Source: CAWKOH01 sp963851245
Lineage (GTDB): Bacteria; Actinomycetota; Acidimicrobiia; Acidimicrobiales; Palsa-688
Direction of reading: 5' to 3'
Assembly (NCBI GenBank): GCA_963851245.1
Contig: CAWKOH010000001.1
Span: 124,001 to 188,000 of the forward strand
Length of the DNA: 64,000 nucleotides
Shown: positions 17,927 through 27,038 of the stretch, one piece after another
How the letters are laid out: each line of letters starts with the position of its first letter
Position numbering within the stretch: position 1 is the stretch's first letter
The notes under the pieces: generated by a model
Databases searched by the model: none
What the model saw: only the letters and a program-made list of their open reading frames with translations
What the model was told of the DNA's origin: nothing
Program-made: the position numbers and the translations under genes

Positions 17927-19042
17927 TCACCCGCCGTTGTCACCCCGAAAGTAGGGAATGACGGAGGTACCCCACTGCCGGATCGTTTCCAGGCACACCT
18001 CTTGCGGGACGGTACCCATCTGGATGAGGCACATGATCTCGTCGGCTCCCGACTGCTCCAGGGCCTCTACGTACTCGATGGCGCGAGCAGTGGTGCCGTA
18101 GGCGTGATTGGTGGAGTAGCGAACCGTCGCCACGTTGAGCTCTCCGGTGGAGATGCGCTGCTCCTTCTCCGACTCCATCTGTTCTATGACGGCGGTGTTG
18201 TCGTCCGTCTCGGTGTCCTCGGCCGGGGGCGGACCTCCCCTGGACCAGTGCGAAATGGACTCTTGAAAGAAGCGCTGCCCTCGGACTCCGATGCGGCGGG
18301 CTTCTTCGCCGTCGTCGAGCACGATCGTGGGGCAGAGGGCGCTCAAATGGGTGTTTTGCACGGTGGACACGAGCCGGTCCCCGTTTCGAGCCGCGACGGC
18401 ATCGTCGTACATCTTGCGCTGATGGGCGACCTGATCAGGACCGGAAAAGCCCAGGATCAGGGCTCCTACCCCGTACTCGGCAGCCAGGGTCACGGTTTCG
18501 GGCTTCGTGCAGGCCAGGTACAGCGGCGGATGCGGCTCTTGCACTGGCCGCGGTATCACAGGGTGCGGAGAGATATCCAGCGACCCGTGCCATTCGAACT
18601 CCTCGCTCTGCCAGACTTGCCCAATCATTCGCAAGGCCTCTTCGACCTCCTCGCGAGTGCGGTCCCGATCGACCCCACAGAGCGACAGCTCCTGATCGGT
18701 GCCACCGCGTCCGGCGCCCAGGTCAAGTCGACCGCCGGACAGGGTGTCGAGCATGGCGGCTCTCTCGGCGACGCGCATCGGGTGGTTGTAGTTGAACGGC
18801 ATGCACACGACGCCGTGGCCGATCCTGATCCTCGAAGTGCGCGCCGCTACCCAGGTGAGGAAGATCTCCGGTGCGCTCATGTGGGCGTACCACTTGAGGG
18901 CATGGTGCTCGACTGCCCAAACCCGGTCGAATCCGGCCTCCTCGGCCAGGATGGCCTGGTCGACACAGTCCCGAAGCAGTTGGTGCTCTCGCTCCCGCGT
19001 GGGGTTCGCGAGCTGGGCCTCGAAAATCATGGAGAACTTCAT
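17927..19042 (-). CDS. LLM-class flavin-dependent oxidoreductase (luciferase-like)
   Basis: Bacterial-luciferase-like TIM-barrel oxidoreductase of 371 aa, using FMN or F420. Seen: ILAEEAGFDRVWAVEHH near residues 30-46, RIRIGHGVVCMP, NHPMRVAERAAMLDTLSGGRLDLGAGRG (the cofactor-binding region), and PPLYLACTKPETVTLAAEYGVGAL. The start follows AAGGAG. It is the last gene of the leftward block with the thiolase, DUF35 and crotonase genes, about 90 bases below the thiolase. A monooxygenase or F420-dependent dehydrogenase role cannot be distinguished. The 3' end faces the strong hairpin at 17758. Confidence 0.88.
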   Translation of the reverse strand: MKFSMIFEAQLANPTREREHQLLRDCVDQAILAEEAGFDRVWAVEHHALKWYAHMSAPEIFLTWVAARTSRIRIGHGVVCMPFNYNHPMRVAERAAMLDTLSGGRLDLGAGRGGTDQELSLCGVDRDRTREEVEEALRMIGQVWQSEEFEWHGSLDISPHPVIPRPVQEPHPPLYLACTKPETVTLAAEYGVGALILGFSGPDQVAHQRKMYDDAVAARNGDRLVSTVQNTHLSALCPTIVLDDGEEARRIGVRGQRFFQESISHWSRGGPPPAEDTETDDNTAVIEQMESEKEQRISTGELNVATVRYSTNHAYGTTARAIEYVEALEQSGADEIMCLIQMGTVPQEVCLETIRQWGTSVIPYFRGDNGG

Positions 19043-19135
19043 GGGACGTCTCCTTCGGGGGGTTATTCGGCACGGCTTTGGGCGGCCGTGCCGGAGCCAT
19101 CATAAGATCGGTATCAAGCGGCAGAGGACGTTCGG

Positions 19136-20306
19136 CTAAGCGGCGCGGAGCATGATTCCCTGCGAGTTGAAGAAGAACCCGCCGCACGTGATCAGGGCCG
19201 TGCCCGCTCCCAGCACCTGCCTCGACCCCGCCGATCCTCGCAGCTGTTCGACCGCCTCGCGAACGTAACCCGCGCCCGCGGGTGGCGCCTTCGGCCAGGC
19301 CGCCGCCGTGTGGGTTCACCGGGACGCGGCCGTTGATCATGATGCGGTTGCCCACTCCGTCCCAGTTGGCTTCGATGAAAGGGCCGGCCTCGCCGGGACC
19401 GCACCATCCGGCGTTTTCCAACCAGGCCAGCGTGATGATTGAAAACCCGTCGTACGGAAAGAAGACGTCGACGCCATCCAGCCAGAAGTCGCTCTTGGCC
19501 TTCAGATTACGGACCACCACATGCTGACCGTGATGGCGCAGATCGGGAAGCTGGTCCTCGACGTTCTTCTCGACTAGCCCCAGGCTGGTGGCATGAACAA
19601 GAACCGCGGGTTGGGCCAGGTCCCGAGCACGCTCGGCTGTCGTAACCACGAAGGCATCGGCGCCATCGACGGGTAGATCCATATCCAGCATGCAAAGTGG
19701 TTCACGGATCATGCGAGCGGCCAGATAGTCCTGCATGGTGATGGGCACCCGTAAAGCGGCCAGCGGATTGCCGGCGGCGTTGCTCCGGGCGTTGATCGCC
19801 ACCCGCCCGAAGTGCTCGCGTTTGGCCTGGTACTCGTGTATGTAGCGGCTGGCCCAGGCGGTGTAGCCCACAGCCGCGGTCACGGTCTCGGGGACGCGCA
19901 CGGCTCCGATGCCGAACCGGGCCCGGAAGGGATCGTTGGCGGCCGATCGGGAGTTCCAGGGCAGCCGGTACACCGGGTACGACATGAGGACCGTGTCGCA
20001 CGAACCGGCGAAGACGGCATTCACTGCGTCTATAAGTGCGAAGCCGAAGACCGCCTGCGGGCGCATGTAATGGGTGATGCAGTCGAGACCCAGGGCAAAA
20101 GCCAACTGGTTCGGTGTCGGCGACCCCTGCTCGGCAGGAGCGGAGATTCCATCGATATCGGCGGCGGTGAGGCCGGCGTCGTGAATGGCCTTCACGGCGG
20201 CCTCGGTGGCCAGCGACATCGACGACCGTTCTCCCGCCGAGCGGGTGAAGCCGGTCGACCCGATGCCCACGATGGCAACCTGGTCCTTGATCGGGTTACG
20301 GGGCAT
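19136..20306 (-). CDS. Thiolase-like (Ltp2/SCP2-type) lipid-transfer protein, one frameshift
   Basis: Thiolase-fold protein of about 389 aa after removing one extra base. Seen: VAIVGIGSTGFTRSAG at the N-terminus, DIDGISAP, a central thiolase core with NPLAALRVPITMQDYL, and NPHGGGLAEGATRG near the C-terminus. After that the frame breaks in a CCC run at about 19270-19280; the next frame completes GYVREAVEQLRG and ends NSQGIMLRAA at 19136. In the nucleophile region (SYPVYRLPW) I see no canonical Cys, as in Ltp2-type aldolase subunits. A DUF35 partner gene is directly upstream, so an acyl-CoA retro-aldolase complex like Ltp2 with ChsH2-DUF35 is the best guess. Confidence 0.82.
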
Positions 20307-20315
20307 CGACGCGAC

Positions 20316-20777
20316 CTACGAGCCCGCTGGTTGAAAGACAGGGAAGGGGGTGCCTGACCGGTCGATCCACGTCAGTTCCACCGGCGCACCGATCCGGAGG
20401 TCACCCGGGCCGTAGTTCACCATGGTGCTCGTGTACCTGAGGCCGGCTTGCTCCGGTAGCTCGACCACGACCACCGGATACGGTCCGGCGTCGTAATCGA
20501 CCCCGAAAGCGGGGGGACCCTGATGGAGGCGGATGAGAAGATGGACCGAGCCCCGCCCCGACACTTCGGTCGGGATCACACGGCGAGACCAGCATCCGGG
20601 GCAGATCGGTAGGGGGGGATGGTGCCATCGACCGCAATCGGCGCAGCGGTTCATCAGGAGACGCTTCTCCAGCCATCCCCTGTAGAAATGTTTGTTGTCG
20701 TGATCGATCTCGTGACCCGGGAATCTGGCGATCATCTCGCCGTCGCTTATGCCCGGGACCCCGGCGTCGGTCGGCAC
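20316..20777 (-). CDS. DUF35 zinc-ribbon/OB-fold protein
   Basis: A 153-aa acyl-CoA-associated OB-fold protein. The N-terminal half has the zinc ribbon CADC (about residues 45-48) with CPGC some 14 residues later, preceded by the helix FYRGWLEKRLLMNRC. The C-terminal half is the beta-rich OB domain ending in VELTWIDRSGTPFPVFQPAG. Such proteins pair with thiolase-like subunits to form acyltransferases or aldolases. The gene is nine bases upstream of the thiolase-like gene, which fits an obligate complex. It is 57 bases below the tandem crotonases. Function is inferred from this pairing. Confidence 0.87.
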   Translation of the reverse strand: MPTDAGVPGISDGEMIARFPGHEIDHDNKHFYRGWLEKRLLMNRCADCGRWHHPPLPICPGCWSRRVIPTEVSGRGSVHLLIRLHQGPPAFGVDYDAGPYPVVVVELPEQAGLRYTSTMVNYGPGDLRIGAPVELTWIDRSGTPFPVFQPAGS

Positions 20778-20834
20778 GGCTGATCCCCCCTCTCGGGTGT
20801 CCTCTTCCTGTATGACGATATATTCGGACCCGCC

Positions 20835-21653
20835 TCATCGTCGGGTTGGGTCGAGCTCCTTCCAGACGGGCTGGCGCTTCTCGGTGAAGGCCCTGGGGCC
20901 CTCCTCCTGATCGGGATGGCCCCACATCGATACCAGTTCCTGGGCCCCTGCACGACAGGCGTCGGTGAGCCCCATCTCCAGGGCCCCCCACAAGGCCCGC
21001 TTGGTCGCGGCCATCGCCGCCGGCGAGTTCTTGGCGATCTTCTCCGCCAGCGCCTGAGCCTCCTCCCGGAGGCGCTCGGGGGGATCGACTATCTGGCTGA
21101 TCATCCCGAGCGCGTAGGCCCGCTCCGCCCCGATCCGCTCATACCGTCCGACCAGCGCCATGCGCATCACGGCCTCCACCGGCATTTTGCGGATGAGGCC
21201 GATCGCTTCCATGGCCACCACCTGACCCACAGATACATGGGGGTCGAAGAACTGGGCGTCCGACGCTGCGATCACGATGTCGGCATCGGCCACCCAGTGA
21301 AAGCCGGCTCCGGCGCAGAGGCCGTTCACGGCGGTGATCACGGGCTTCCAAACCCCTTGATGCCAGGAGGTGAAGTGCAGGTCGAACTTTTCCGTCTGCT
21401 CGCGGTAGCGCTCCATCCCGATGCCGTCGGTGGCGATCTCGGTTACATCGACGCCTGTCTGAAAGGCGCGACCCTCACCGGTGTGAACGATGACCCGCAC
21501 GGCCGGATCCCGGTCGAGCTCGATCCAGGCCTGGGCGAACTCATCGCGCATCAGGGCGGACATGGCGTTGAGCTTGTCCGGCCGGTTGTTGATCAACCAC
21601 CCCACTGGCCCGTGCCGCTCTACTTTCAGGCACTCGAACGACGAGTACTCCAT
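20835..21653 (-). CDS. Enoyl-CoA hydratase/isomerase, tandem copy 2
   Basis: Crotonase-fold protein of 272 aa. Seen: LINNRPDKLNAMSALM (N-terminal loop), GRAFQTGVDVTEIATDG, VNGLCAGAGFHWVADADIVIAASDAQFFDPHVSVGQ, and a C-terminal GPRAFTEKRQPVW that matches the family GxxAFxEKRxPxW. The positions of the classical Glu pair do not carry obvious Glu; the DPHVS segment replaces the usual FGQPE/LG motif, so the chemistry may differ. The ATG is one base after the stop of copy 1 (21655-22479). From about residue 150 on, the two proteins are almost identical. Confidence 0.88.
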   Translation of the reverse strand: MEYSSFECLKVERHGPVGWLINNRPDKLNAMSALMRDEFAQAWIELDRDPAVRVIVHTGEGRAFQTGVDVTEIATDGIGMERYREQTEKFDLHFTSWHQGVWKPVITAVNGLCAGAGFHWVADADIVIAASDAQFFDPHVSVGQVVAMEAIGLIRKMPVEAVMRMALVGRYERIGAERAYALGMISQIVDPPERLREEAQALAEKIAKNSPAAMAATKRALWGALEMGLTDACRAGAQELVSMWGHPDQEEGPRAFTEKRQPVWKELDPTRR

Positions 21654-21654
21654 C

Positions 21655-22479
21655 TCAGTCTCCGCTCTTCAATATCGAGTCCAAGACCCACGCCGGCTCC
21701 CGCCTCTCCGCGAAGGCACGCGGCCCCTCCTCCTGATCGGGATGGCCCCACATCGACGCCAGCTCCTGGGCCCCCGCCCGGCAAGCGTCGGTGAGCCCCA
21801 TCTCCAGGGCCCCCCACAAGGCCCGCTTGGTCGCAGCCATGGCCGCCGGTGAATTCATGGCGATCTTCTCCGCCAGCGCCTGGGCCTCCTCCCGGAGGAG
21901 CTCGGGCGGATCGACTATCTGGCTGATCATGCCGAGTGCGTAGGCCCGCTCCGCCCCGATCCGCTCGTGGCGTCCCACGAGAGCCATACGCATCACGGCC
22001 TCGGCCGGCATCTTGCGCATAAGTCCAATCGCCTCGTACGCCGTAACCTGACCGAGCGATACGTGTGGATCTACGAAGGTGGTGTCCGAAGATGCCATCG
22101 CCACGTCGGCGTCAGCAACAAAGTGCAGGCCTCCCCCGGCGCAAACGCCGTTGACGGCGACCACCACAGGCTTCCACACCCGGTTGTGCCAGGCGGTGAA
22201 CTGCAACTCAGCCCGCTTTGTTCGTCGGGAATGCTCTCGCATGGCGTCCAGATCGGTACTGATCTGCTTGAGGTCTACGCCCGTCTGGAACACCCGCCCG
22301 TTGCCGGTGTTCACGATAACCCGGACGTCCGGGTCCTCATCGAGCTGATGCCAGGCGTGTTCGAGCTCGGTGAGCATCTGGGCGTTCATGGCATTCCCCA
22401 TGTCCGGCCGGTCGAAGATGAGCCACCCAACCGGACCCCGCCGCTCGACGACCAGCGTCTGATAACCCTGCTGGACCAT
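21655..22479 (-). CDS. Enoyl-CoA hydratase/isomerase, tandem copy 1
   Basis: Crotonase-fold protein of 274 aa, first gene of the leftward block that also holds copy 2, DUF35, the thiolase-like protein and the flavin oxidoreductase. Seen: LIFDRPDMGNAMNAQM, GRVFQTGVDLKQISTD, VNGVCAGGGLHFVADADVAMASSDTTFVDPHVSLGQ, and GPRAFAERREPAW. The N-terminal halves of the two copies differ at many positions while the C-terminal ~115 residues are nearly the same, so the pair arose by duplication with later 3' homogenisation. A hydratase pair next to a thiolase/DUF35 pair suggests hydration followed by retro-aldol cleavage. Divergent from the VOC gene. Confidence 0.88.
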   Translation of the reverse strand: MVQQGYQTLVVERRGPVGWLIFDRPDMGNAMNAQMLTELEHAWHQLDEDPDVRVIVNTGNGRVFQTGVDLKQISTDLDAMREHSRRTKRAELQFTAWHNRVWKPVVVAVNGVCAGGGLHFVADADVAMASSDTTFVDPHVSLGQVTAYEAIGLMRKMPAEAVMRMALVGRHERIGAERAYALGMISQIVDPPELLREEAQALAEKIAMNSPAAMAATKRALWGALEMGLTDACRAGAQELASMWGHPDQEEGPRAFAERREPAWVLDSILKSGD

Positions 22480-22534
22480 AATCTATGTATTTATAGCATC
22501 CTAAGGGGTAAGCGAGCCGGGGTAGCGTAGCGTC

Positions 22535-22951
22535 ATGCCGAAAGGGATCTTCCACGCCGTGGTGTTGACTGACGACCTCGAAGGGAGCATCCGCTTCCTG
22601 CACGAAGTATCGGGTATCAATCCGGTCCGGCGTTACAGCCCCGAACCCGACCAGCTGGCAGCTGCGTTCGGTTGGGGCACAGATACGGGGACTCGGGCCG
22701 CCATCGTCGGAGAGGGGCCCGGGATGATGGAACTCATCGAGATTCCGCTGGACCTGCGAGGTGAAGTGGCACCGGGCGTGTCACTGCTCGCCGTCGCCAC
22801 AGGGGACGTCGACAAGCGCGTGGAAGCCGCCCGGGCGGCCGGCTTCGACCCGGACCCGGTTCGCACCGCGGCCGGACCCGACGGCATGTCAATCACTGTT
22901 GCACCGGTCCGGGTCGGTGGGGTCGGCTACGAGTTCGTTCGCTTCTCCTGA
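22535..22951 (+). CDS. VOC (glyoxalase/bleomycin-resistance) family protein
   Basis: A 138-aa protein with the paired beta-alpha-beta modules of the vicinal oxygen chelate fold: module 1 begins IFHAVVLTDDLEGSIRFLHE, and module 2 begins VSLLAVATGDVDKRVEAARAAG. A possible metal ligand is His7 in FHAVV and Glu in MMELIEIP; the last strand ends YEFVRFS, with a further Glu. Members are epimerases, glyoxalases or ring-cleaving dioxygenases; methylmalonyl-CoA epimerase-type activity is possible but not shown. The ATG at 22535 has only a weak upstream site. It is divergent from the tandem crotonases and followed 94 bases later by a SnoaL gene. Confidence 0.78.
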   Translation: MPKGIFHAVVLTDDLEGSIRFLHEVSGINPVRRYSPEPDQLAAAFGWGTDTGTRAAIVGEGPGMMELIEIPLDLRGEVAPGVSLLAVATGDVDKRVEAARAAGFDPDPVRTAAGPDGMSITVAPVRVGGVGYEFVRFS

Positions 22952-23045
22952 GGGATTTCGCTCCCCGCTGATCCGACTTGTACCATGACCCCTGACCTTT
23001 AGCTTGATGAACAATCGGGTCGAACACGCACGGAGGGGTCGAGAA

Positions 23046-23459
23046 ATGGACGATGACATGATTCGGATTGCCGACGAGCTGTACATACGAAACGTCATCT
23101 CCCGCATTGCCCGCCTGGCCGATCAGGGCGACCTGGACGAGTACGTCGACCAGTTCACCGAGGATGCGCTGTGGAACTTCCCCCCGGGGCCGCGCCGGGG
23201 CCGGGCCGACATCCTCGCCGGCGCCCAGGAGCGCCGGGCCAGCGGCACCACCGGACCCGGGAGCCGGGCCCGTCACCACATCACAACCGTTGAGGTCAAC
23301 GTTGGCGGGGACGGCACCGCTACGGCCGACTCTTACCTCAGCTTCATAGTGAACACCGCGAACGGCCCCTCAGTAGCCGTGTCCGGTTCCTACCACGACA
23401 CCTTCGTTCTACAGGGTTCGAGGTGGCGGTTGGCCCGTCGGGACATCGACAACGACTGA
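23046..23459 (+). CDS. SnoaL-like (NTF2-fold) protein
   Basis: A 137-aa SnoaL-like protein with the helix RIADELYIRNVISRIARLADQGDLDEYVDQFTEDALW at the N-terminus, RARHHITTVEVNV in the middle and SYHDTFVLQGSRWRLARRDI at the C-terminal strands. RHH is the position where catalytic SnoaL or dehydratase members often place His. The ATG at 23046 follows GGAGGGG; a longer frame from 23004 lacks a ribosome site. The stop overlaps the start of the HAD-like gene (TGATG), so the two are coupled. A small enzyme or binding protein of the pathway; substrate unknown. Confidence 0.8.
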   Translation: MDDDMIRIADELYIRNVISRIARLADQGDLDEYVDQFTEDALWNFPPGPRRGRADILAGAQERRASGTTGPGSRARHHITTVEVNVGGDGTATADSYLSFIVNTANGPSVAVSGSYHDTFVLQGSRWRLARRDIDND

Positions 23460-23926
23460 TGATCCTGGTCAGCTTCGACATTGACGGGACGCTCGAGACT
23501 GGCGATCCGCCCGGGCCGGTCTCGCTCGAGCTAGTGAGGCGCGTGCGCGATCTCGGCTACATCATTGGCAGCGCGTCCGATCGCACTCGCAGCGACCAGC
23601 AGGCCATGTGGGATCAGCAGGGTATCGACGTTCACTTCGTAAGCCACAAGCACCACCTGGCGGATATCCGATCGCGGTTTGAGTGTGAGCGGTTCCTGCA
23701 CATCGGGGACACGGACGTGGACCGCTACTACGCCACGCAAGCGGCCTTCGAGTTCTGGCCAGTCCTCGAGCTCCCCAACGCGGGGGACGCCCGGCTGGAT
23801 CCTCTGAAGTCCAACCGGTTCATGGCATGCCCTCTAACCGAGCGGCTCGTAGGGCCTCCCAGATCCGCCTCGGCGTGCACGGCATGTCTATGTGCTCGAC
23901 ACCGAAGGGCCGCAAAGCGTCGATGA
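23459..23926 (+). CDS. HAD-like phosphatase-fold protein
   Basis: Protein of about 155 aa starting ILVSFDIDGTLE, the HAD motif I (DxDGT), followed by GSASDRTRSDQQAMW (motif II region) and HIGDTDVDRYYA (motif IV with GDxxxD). No cap domain is evident, so this is a compact member. Its ATG overlaps the stop of the SnoaL gene. The last 107 bases run antisense into the 3' end of the CoxL-like gene; the final residues (SACTACLCARHRRAAKRR) look like noise and may mean the true end was lost to a frameshift near 23800. The substrate is unknown. Confidence 0.7.
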   Translation: MILVSFDIDGTLETGDPPGPVSLELVRRVRDLGYIIGSASDRTRSDQQAMWDQQGIDVHFVSHKHHLADIRSRFECERFLHIGDTDVDRYYATQAAFEFWPVLELPNAGDARLDPLKSNRFMACPLTERLVGPPRSASACTACLCARHRRAAKRR

Positions 23927-26095
23927 CTGCGTTCTGAACGGCCGGAGGGGCGCCGATGGCGCCCGATTCGGCGATGCCCTTCACCCCGAGCGGGTTGTTC
24001 GGTGAGGGCGTCTCGACCAGGCGGGCATCGAACGAAGGCAGCTCGGCGGCGGAAGGAAAGGCGTAGTCGACGAAAGTTGTGGTCTGCGGGTTGCCGTCCG
24101 CGTCGTAGCGGAACTCCTCGAATAGAGCCTGCCCCACGCCCTGGGCGACCCCGCCGTGTACCTGCCCATGAGCGAGCAACGGATTGATGATCCTTCCGGC
24201 GTCGTCGACCGTGATCATTCGGCGCAAGCGCACGCCTCCCGTCTCGGTGTCGACCTCGACCGCGGCCACGTAGGCCCCGAAGGGATACGTCGCCGGTCCC
24301 CCGACGTCGGTCTCGCAGCGAAGGGGGTCGTCGATCGTGTTGCTAGCCAGGTCCCGCCAACTCAGCGCCCGTGACGGAGTGCCGGCGACGTGGAACCTGC
24401 CTCCGTCGTCGAGATCGGCCACAATGTCGTCGATCGCGGCCTCCAGCAGGTCGGCGGCTGCCTGCCTAGCGCGGGCGACGAGCGCATCGGAAGCGGCGGC
24501 GACGGCCCAGCCGGCGCGTTGGGCGGAGCGGGATCCTCCGGTCACGGCACCTCTGGGCACCAGGTCGGTGTCTCCGTGCCTCACTTCGATGCGGTCCATC
24601 GGAACGCCCGTGCGGTCCGAGACGAGCATGGCCCAACTGGTGTGGTGACCCTGCCCGTACGGGCACGATCCGGTAGTGACGAGGAGGCCTCCGTCGTCTC
24701 GAAGTTGAACCGCCCCGTACTCGGTCCCCTCTATCCCGGCCGTGCGGTCTACGAAAGTCGCCACACCCACGCCAAGCTGTACGGGATCTACCCGGCGCCG
24801 CCGCTCGACCTGCTCCGAACGGAGCTCCCCGTAGTCGGCAACCTCCAGGGCGAGATCCAGGCAGCGCTGATAGTCACCACTGTCGTACAGGAGGTCCGTT
24901 GGAGTCCGGTAGGGGAACTCCTCGGGACGCAACAGATTGCGCGACCTGACCTCGACCGGGTCCAGTCCGACCCTGGACGCGAAGACGTCTACAGCCCGCT
25001 CCAGCAGGGCCGCCGCTTCGGGGCGCCCGGCACCACGGTAGGCCGTGATGGGGGTGGTGGTCGTGACGACAGCGTCCATCTCCCAACGAACCTTCGGTAT
25101 TCGGTACACGCCCGGAACCAACCGGCCCGTGTTCTGAGCCAAGAGGGGGGCGGAGAGTGCATAGGCGCCGCAGTCGGCCAGTAGGCGCACCTTGAGGGAC
25201 TCGAAGGTGCCATCCCGGCGACCACCGAGCTCGACGTGCTGGAGCTGGGCCCGGGAATGTCCGAGACCCACCATGTCCTGCGACCGGTCCGGAACCCATC
25301 GAACCGGGCGTCCGACCTGGGCCGCCAACCAAGGAAGCAGCACTTCCTCGGGATAAGGACGAGCTTTGGCACCGAAGCTCCCACCCACGTCTGGCGCCAC
25401 CACCCGGACCTGGGCCGGGGGCAGTCCGTACACGCCTGCAAGCAAACTCCGGATCGAGTGAACGCCCTGACAGCTCGACCAGTGCGTCAGACGGCCGTCC
25501 CGCTCCCAGCGAGACGCACCTGCTCTTGTTTCCATGGGGCAGGGTGCAACCCGCGAACTGCGGAGGGCGACCCTCACCACGACTTCACAGTCGCCGGGCG
25601 CGGCATCGTCGTCTCCGCCCTCGGCGTGGCGAACCAGGTTGGTTCCGGCACCGGGATGCAACAGCACCCGGCCCGTCACGGCGTCTTCTACGTTGACGAC
25701 GGCATCGAGGATCTCGAGGCGAACCTCCACCTGTTCGGCGGCGTCGGTTGCGGCCGTGGCGCTCTCGGCGACAATGGCGACGATCGGCTCACCGACGAAT
25801 CGAACCACGTCCCGCGCCAGCAAGGACCGCCGCATCTCGGTGGGAAAGGCCTGGTCGGAAACCGGGTAGTCGCCGAGGTCGAGATCGGCGACGGTGTAGA
25901 TGCCGAGGACGCCCCCGACGCCGCCAGCCCGCTTGGTATCCACGTCGATTATTTCGCGTGCGCCGCGGTTGACGTCACGTAGACGACTGACGCCAGGCCG
26001 GGCAGGTCCAGGTCGGATACATAGACTCCGCCAGAGGTGAGCAGCCGTCTATCCTCGACCCGGGGGACGGGCCGTCCGAAGAGCGATTCCGCCAC
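23820..26095 (-). CDS. CoxL-like molybdenum hydroxylase large subunit (form II), one frameshift
   Basis: Molybdopterin-binding subunit of the xanthine dehydrogenase/CO dehydrogenase family, about 758 aa once one missing base is restored. The N-terminal frame starts with GTG at 26095 (AESLFGRPVPRVEDRRLL) and reaches TAAHA at about 25955. Homology then continues as IIDVDTKRAGG in the next frame, so one base seems to be missing there. Seen: DVGGSFGAK, the active-site loop AYRGAGRPE (the form II signature, not the AYRCSFR of true CO dehydrogenase), and the C-terminal GVKGIAESGAIGAPPAV with the catalytic Glu. No FAD or 2Fe-2S subunit genes adjoin it. It likely hydroxylates a heterocycle or aldehyde. 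Confidence 0.87.
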
Positions 26096-26118
26096 GGTCG
26101 TCAGATCTCCTTCGAAGG

Positions 26119-26886
26119 TCAGGAAGCGGTCCGGCCGCCGTCCACAATGAGCGAGGTCCCGGTGACGTAGGACGCCAGGTCGCTGGCCAGGTATACCGCG
26201 GCGTCAGCGACGTCACGAGCCTGGCCCACCCGACCGAGCGGAATCGTGATCTGCGAGAGGCTTTCTCCCTCTTCGCTTATCAGGGGCGCATCTATACGGG
26301 TCATGGAGGTGTCGATGACCCCGGGATGGATGGCGTTGACCCGGATACCGAGCGGACCGAGGAGCTCGCCGAGGGAGTACGTCAACAGGCGGACGGCCCC
26401 CTTCGACGAGCAGTACGTCGGAAAAAGCCCTCCACCCTTTATCCCACCGATACTCGACAGGTTGACGATCGCTCCCCCGCGATGACGCATGGCCCGGGCC
26501 GCCGCCTGGCACCCAAAGAACACCCCCTTCACATTGACGTCCATGACCCGGTCGTAGTCACGTTCCGTCCACTCGAAGAAGTCCTCCCGGCCAAACACGC
26601 CTGCATTGTTGACCATGACATCGATGCCCCCGAACGAACCCGCAGCTGCGACGGCTCGCGCCAGATCGTCCGGACGCGTCACATCGGTCTCGACGAACTG
26701 GCATTTGGCGCCGGCCGCCGCGACCAGATCGGTGGTCGGCTGGCCCCCCTCTCGCGGCTCCTGCCGCATGTCGGCTATCACCACGGCGACCGATCCTTCC
26801 TCGGCGGCCCGAACCGAGATGGCCCGGCCCATACCGCTGGCGCCACCCGTCACGACCACCACCTTGCCTGCCAACAAGCCGGGCAT
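26119..26886 (-). CDS. Short-chain dehydrogenase/reductase (SDR)
   Basis: Classical SDR of about 255 aa. Seen: VTGGASGMGRAI, an acidic IADM after beta-2 (NAD preference likely), NNAGVFG, Ser in NLSSIGGIK, YCSSK as YxxxK, and YVTGTSLIVDGG at the end. The ATG at 26886 has GGAGG five bases upstream and is preferred over GTG at 26904. It ends 23 bases before the start of the CoxL-like gene, so the two probably share a transcript. Likely oxidises a secondary alcohol to a ketone in the same pathway; substrate unknown. Confidence 0.9.
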   Translation of the reverse strand: MPGLLAGKVVVVTGGASGMGRAISVRAAEEGSVAVVIADMRQEPREGGQPTTDLVAAAGAKCQFVETDVTRPDDLARAVAAAGSFGGIDVMVNNAGVFGREDFFEWTERDYDRVMDVNVKGVFFGCQAAARAMRHRGGAIVNLSSIGGIKGGGLFPTYCSSKGAVRLLTYSLGELLGPLGIRVNAIHPGVIDTSMTRIDAPLISEEGESLSQITIPLGRVGQARDVADAAVYLASDLASYVTGTSLIVDGGRTAS

Positions 26887-27038
26887 CAAGTCCTCCCTTT
26901 CCACCGAAGTGTGGTTTCAATCATTCGCCGTCGTGGAACGCCCGGCGATGCCGCGGCCGGCACCGGCCACAAGCGCGACCTTCCCCTAAAGCCCTGAGTC
27001 CATCACGAAGCGCCGAAGACCCCCAACGGTCGGCCTTC

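Noticed and set aside
18723..19135. Extension of the thiolase-like frame to 527 aa across the flavin oxidoreductase gene
   Set aside because: The frame is lost at about 19275; the extra residues are an out-of-frame reading of the next gene.
22483..22496. CTAT-GTATTT-ATAG inverted repeat before the tandem crotonases
   Set aside because: Arms of four bases with AT-rich centre are too short to call as an operator; likely part of a promoter.
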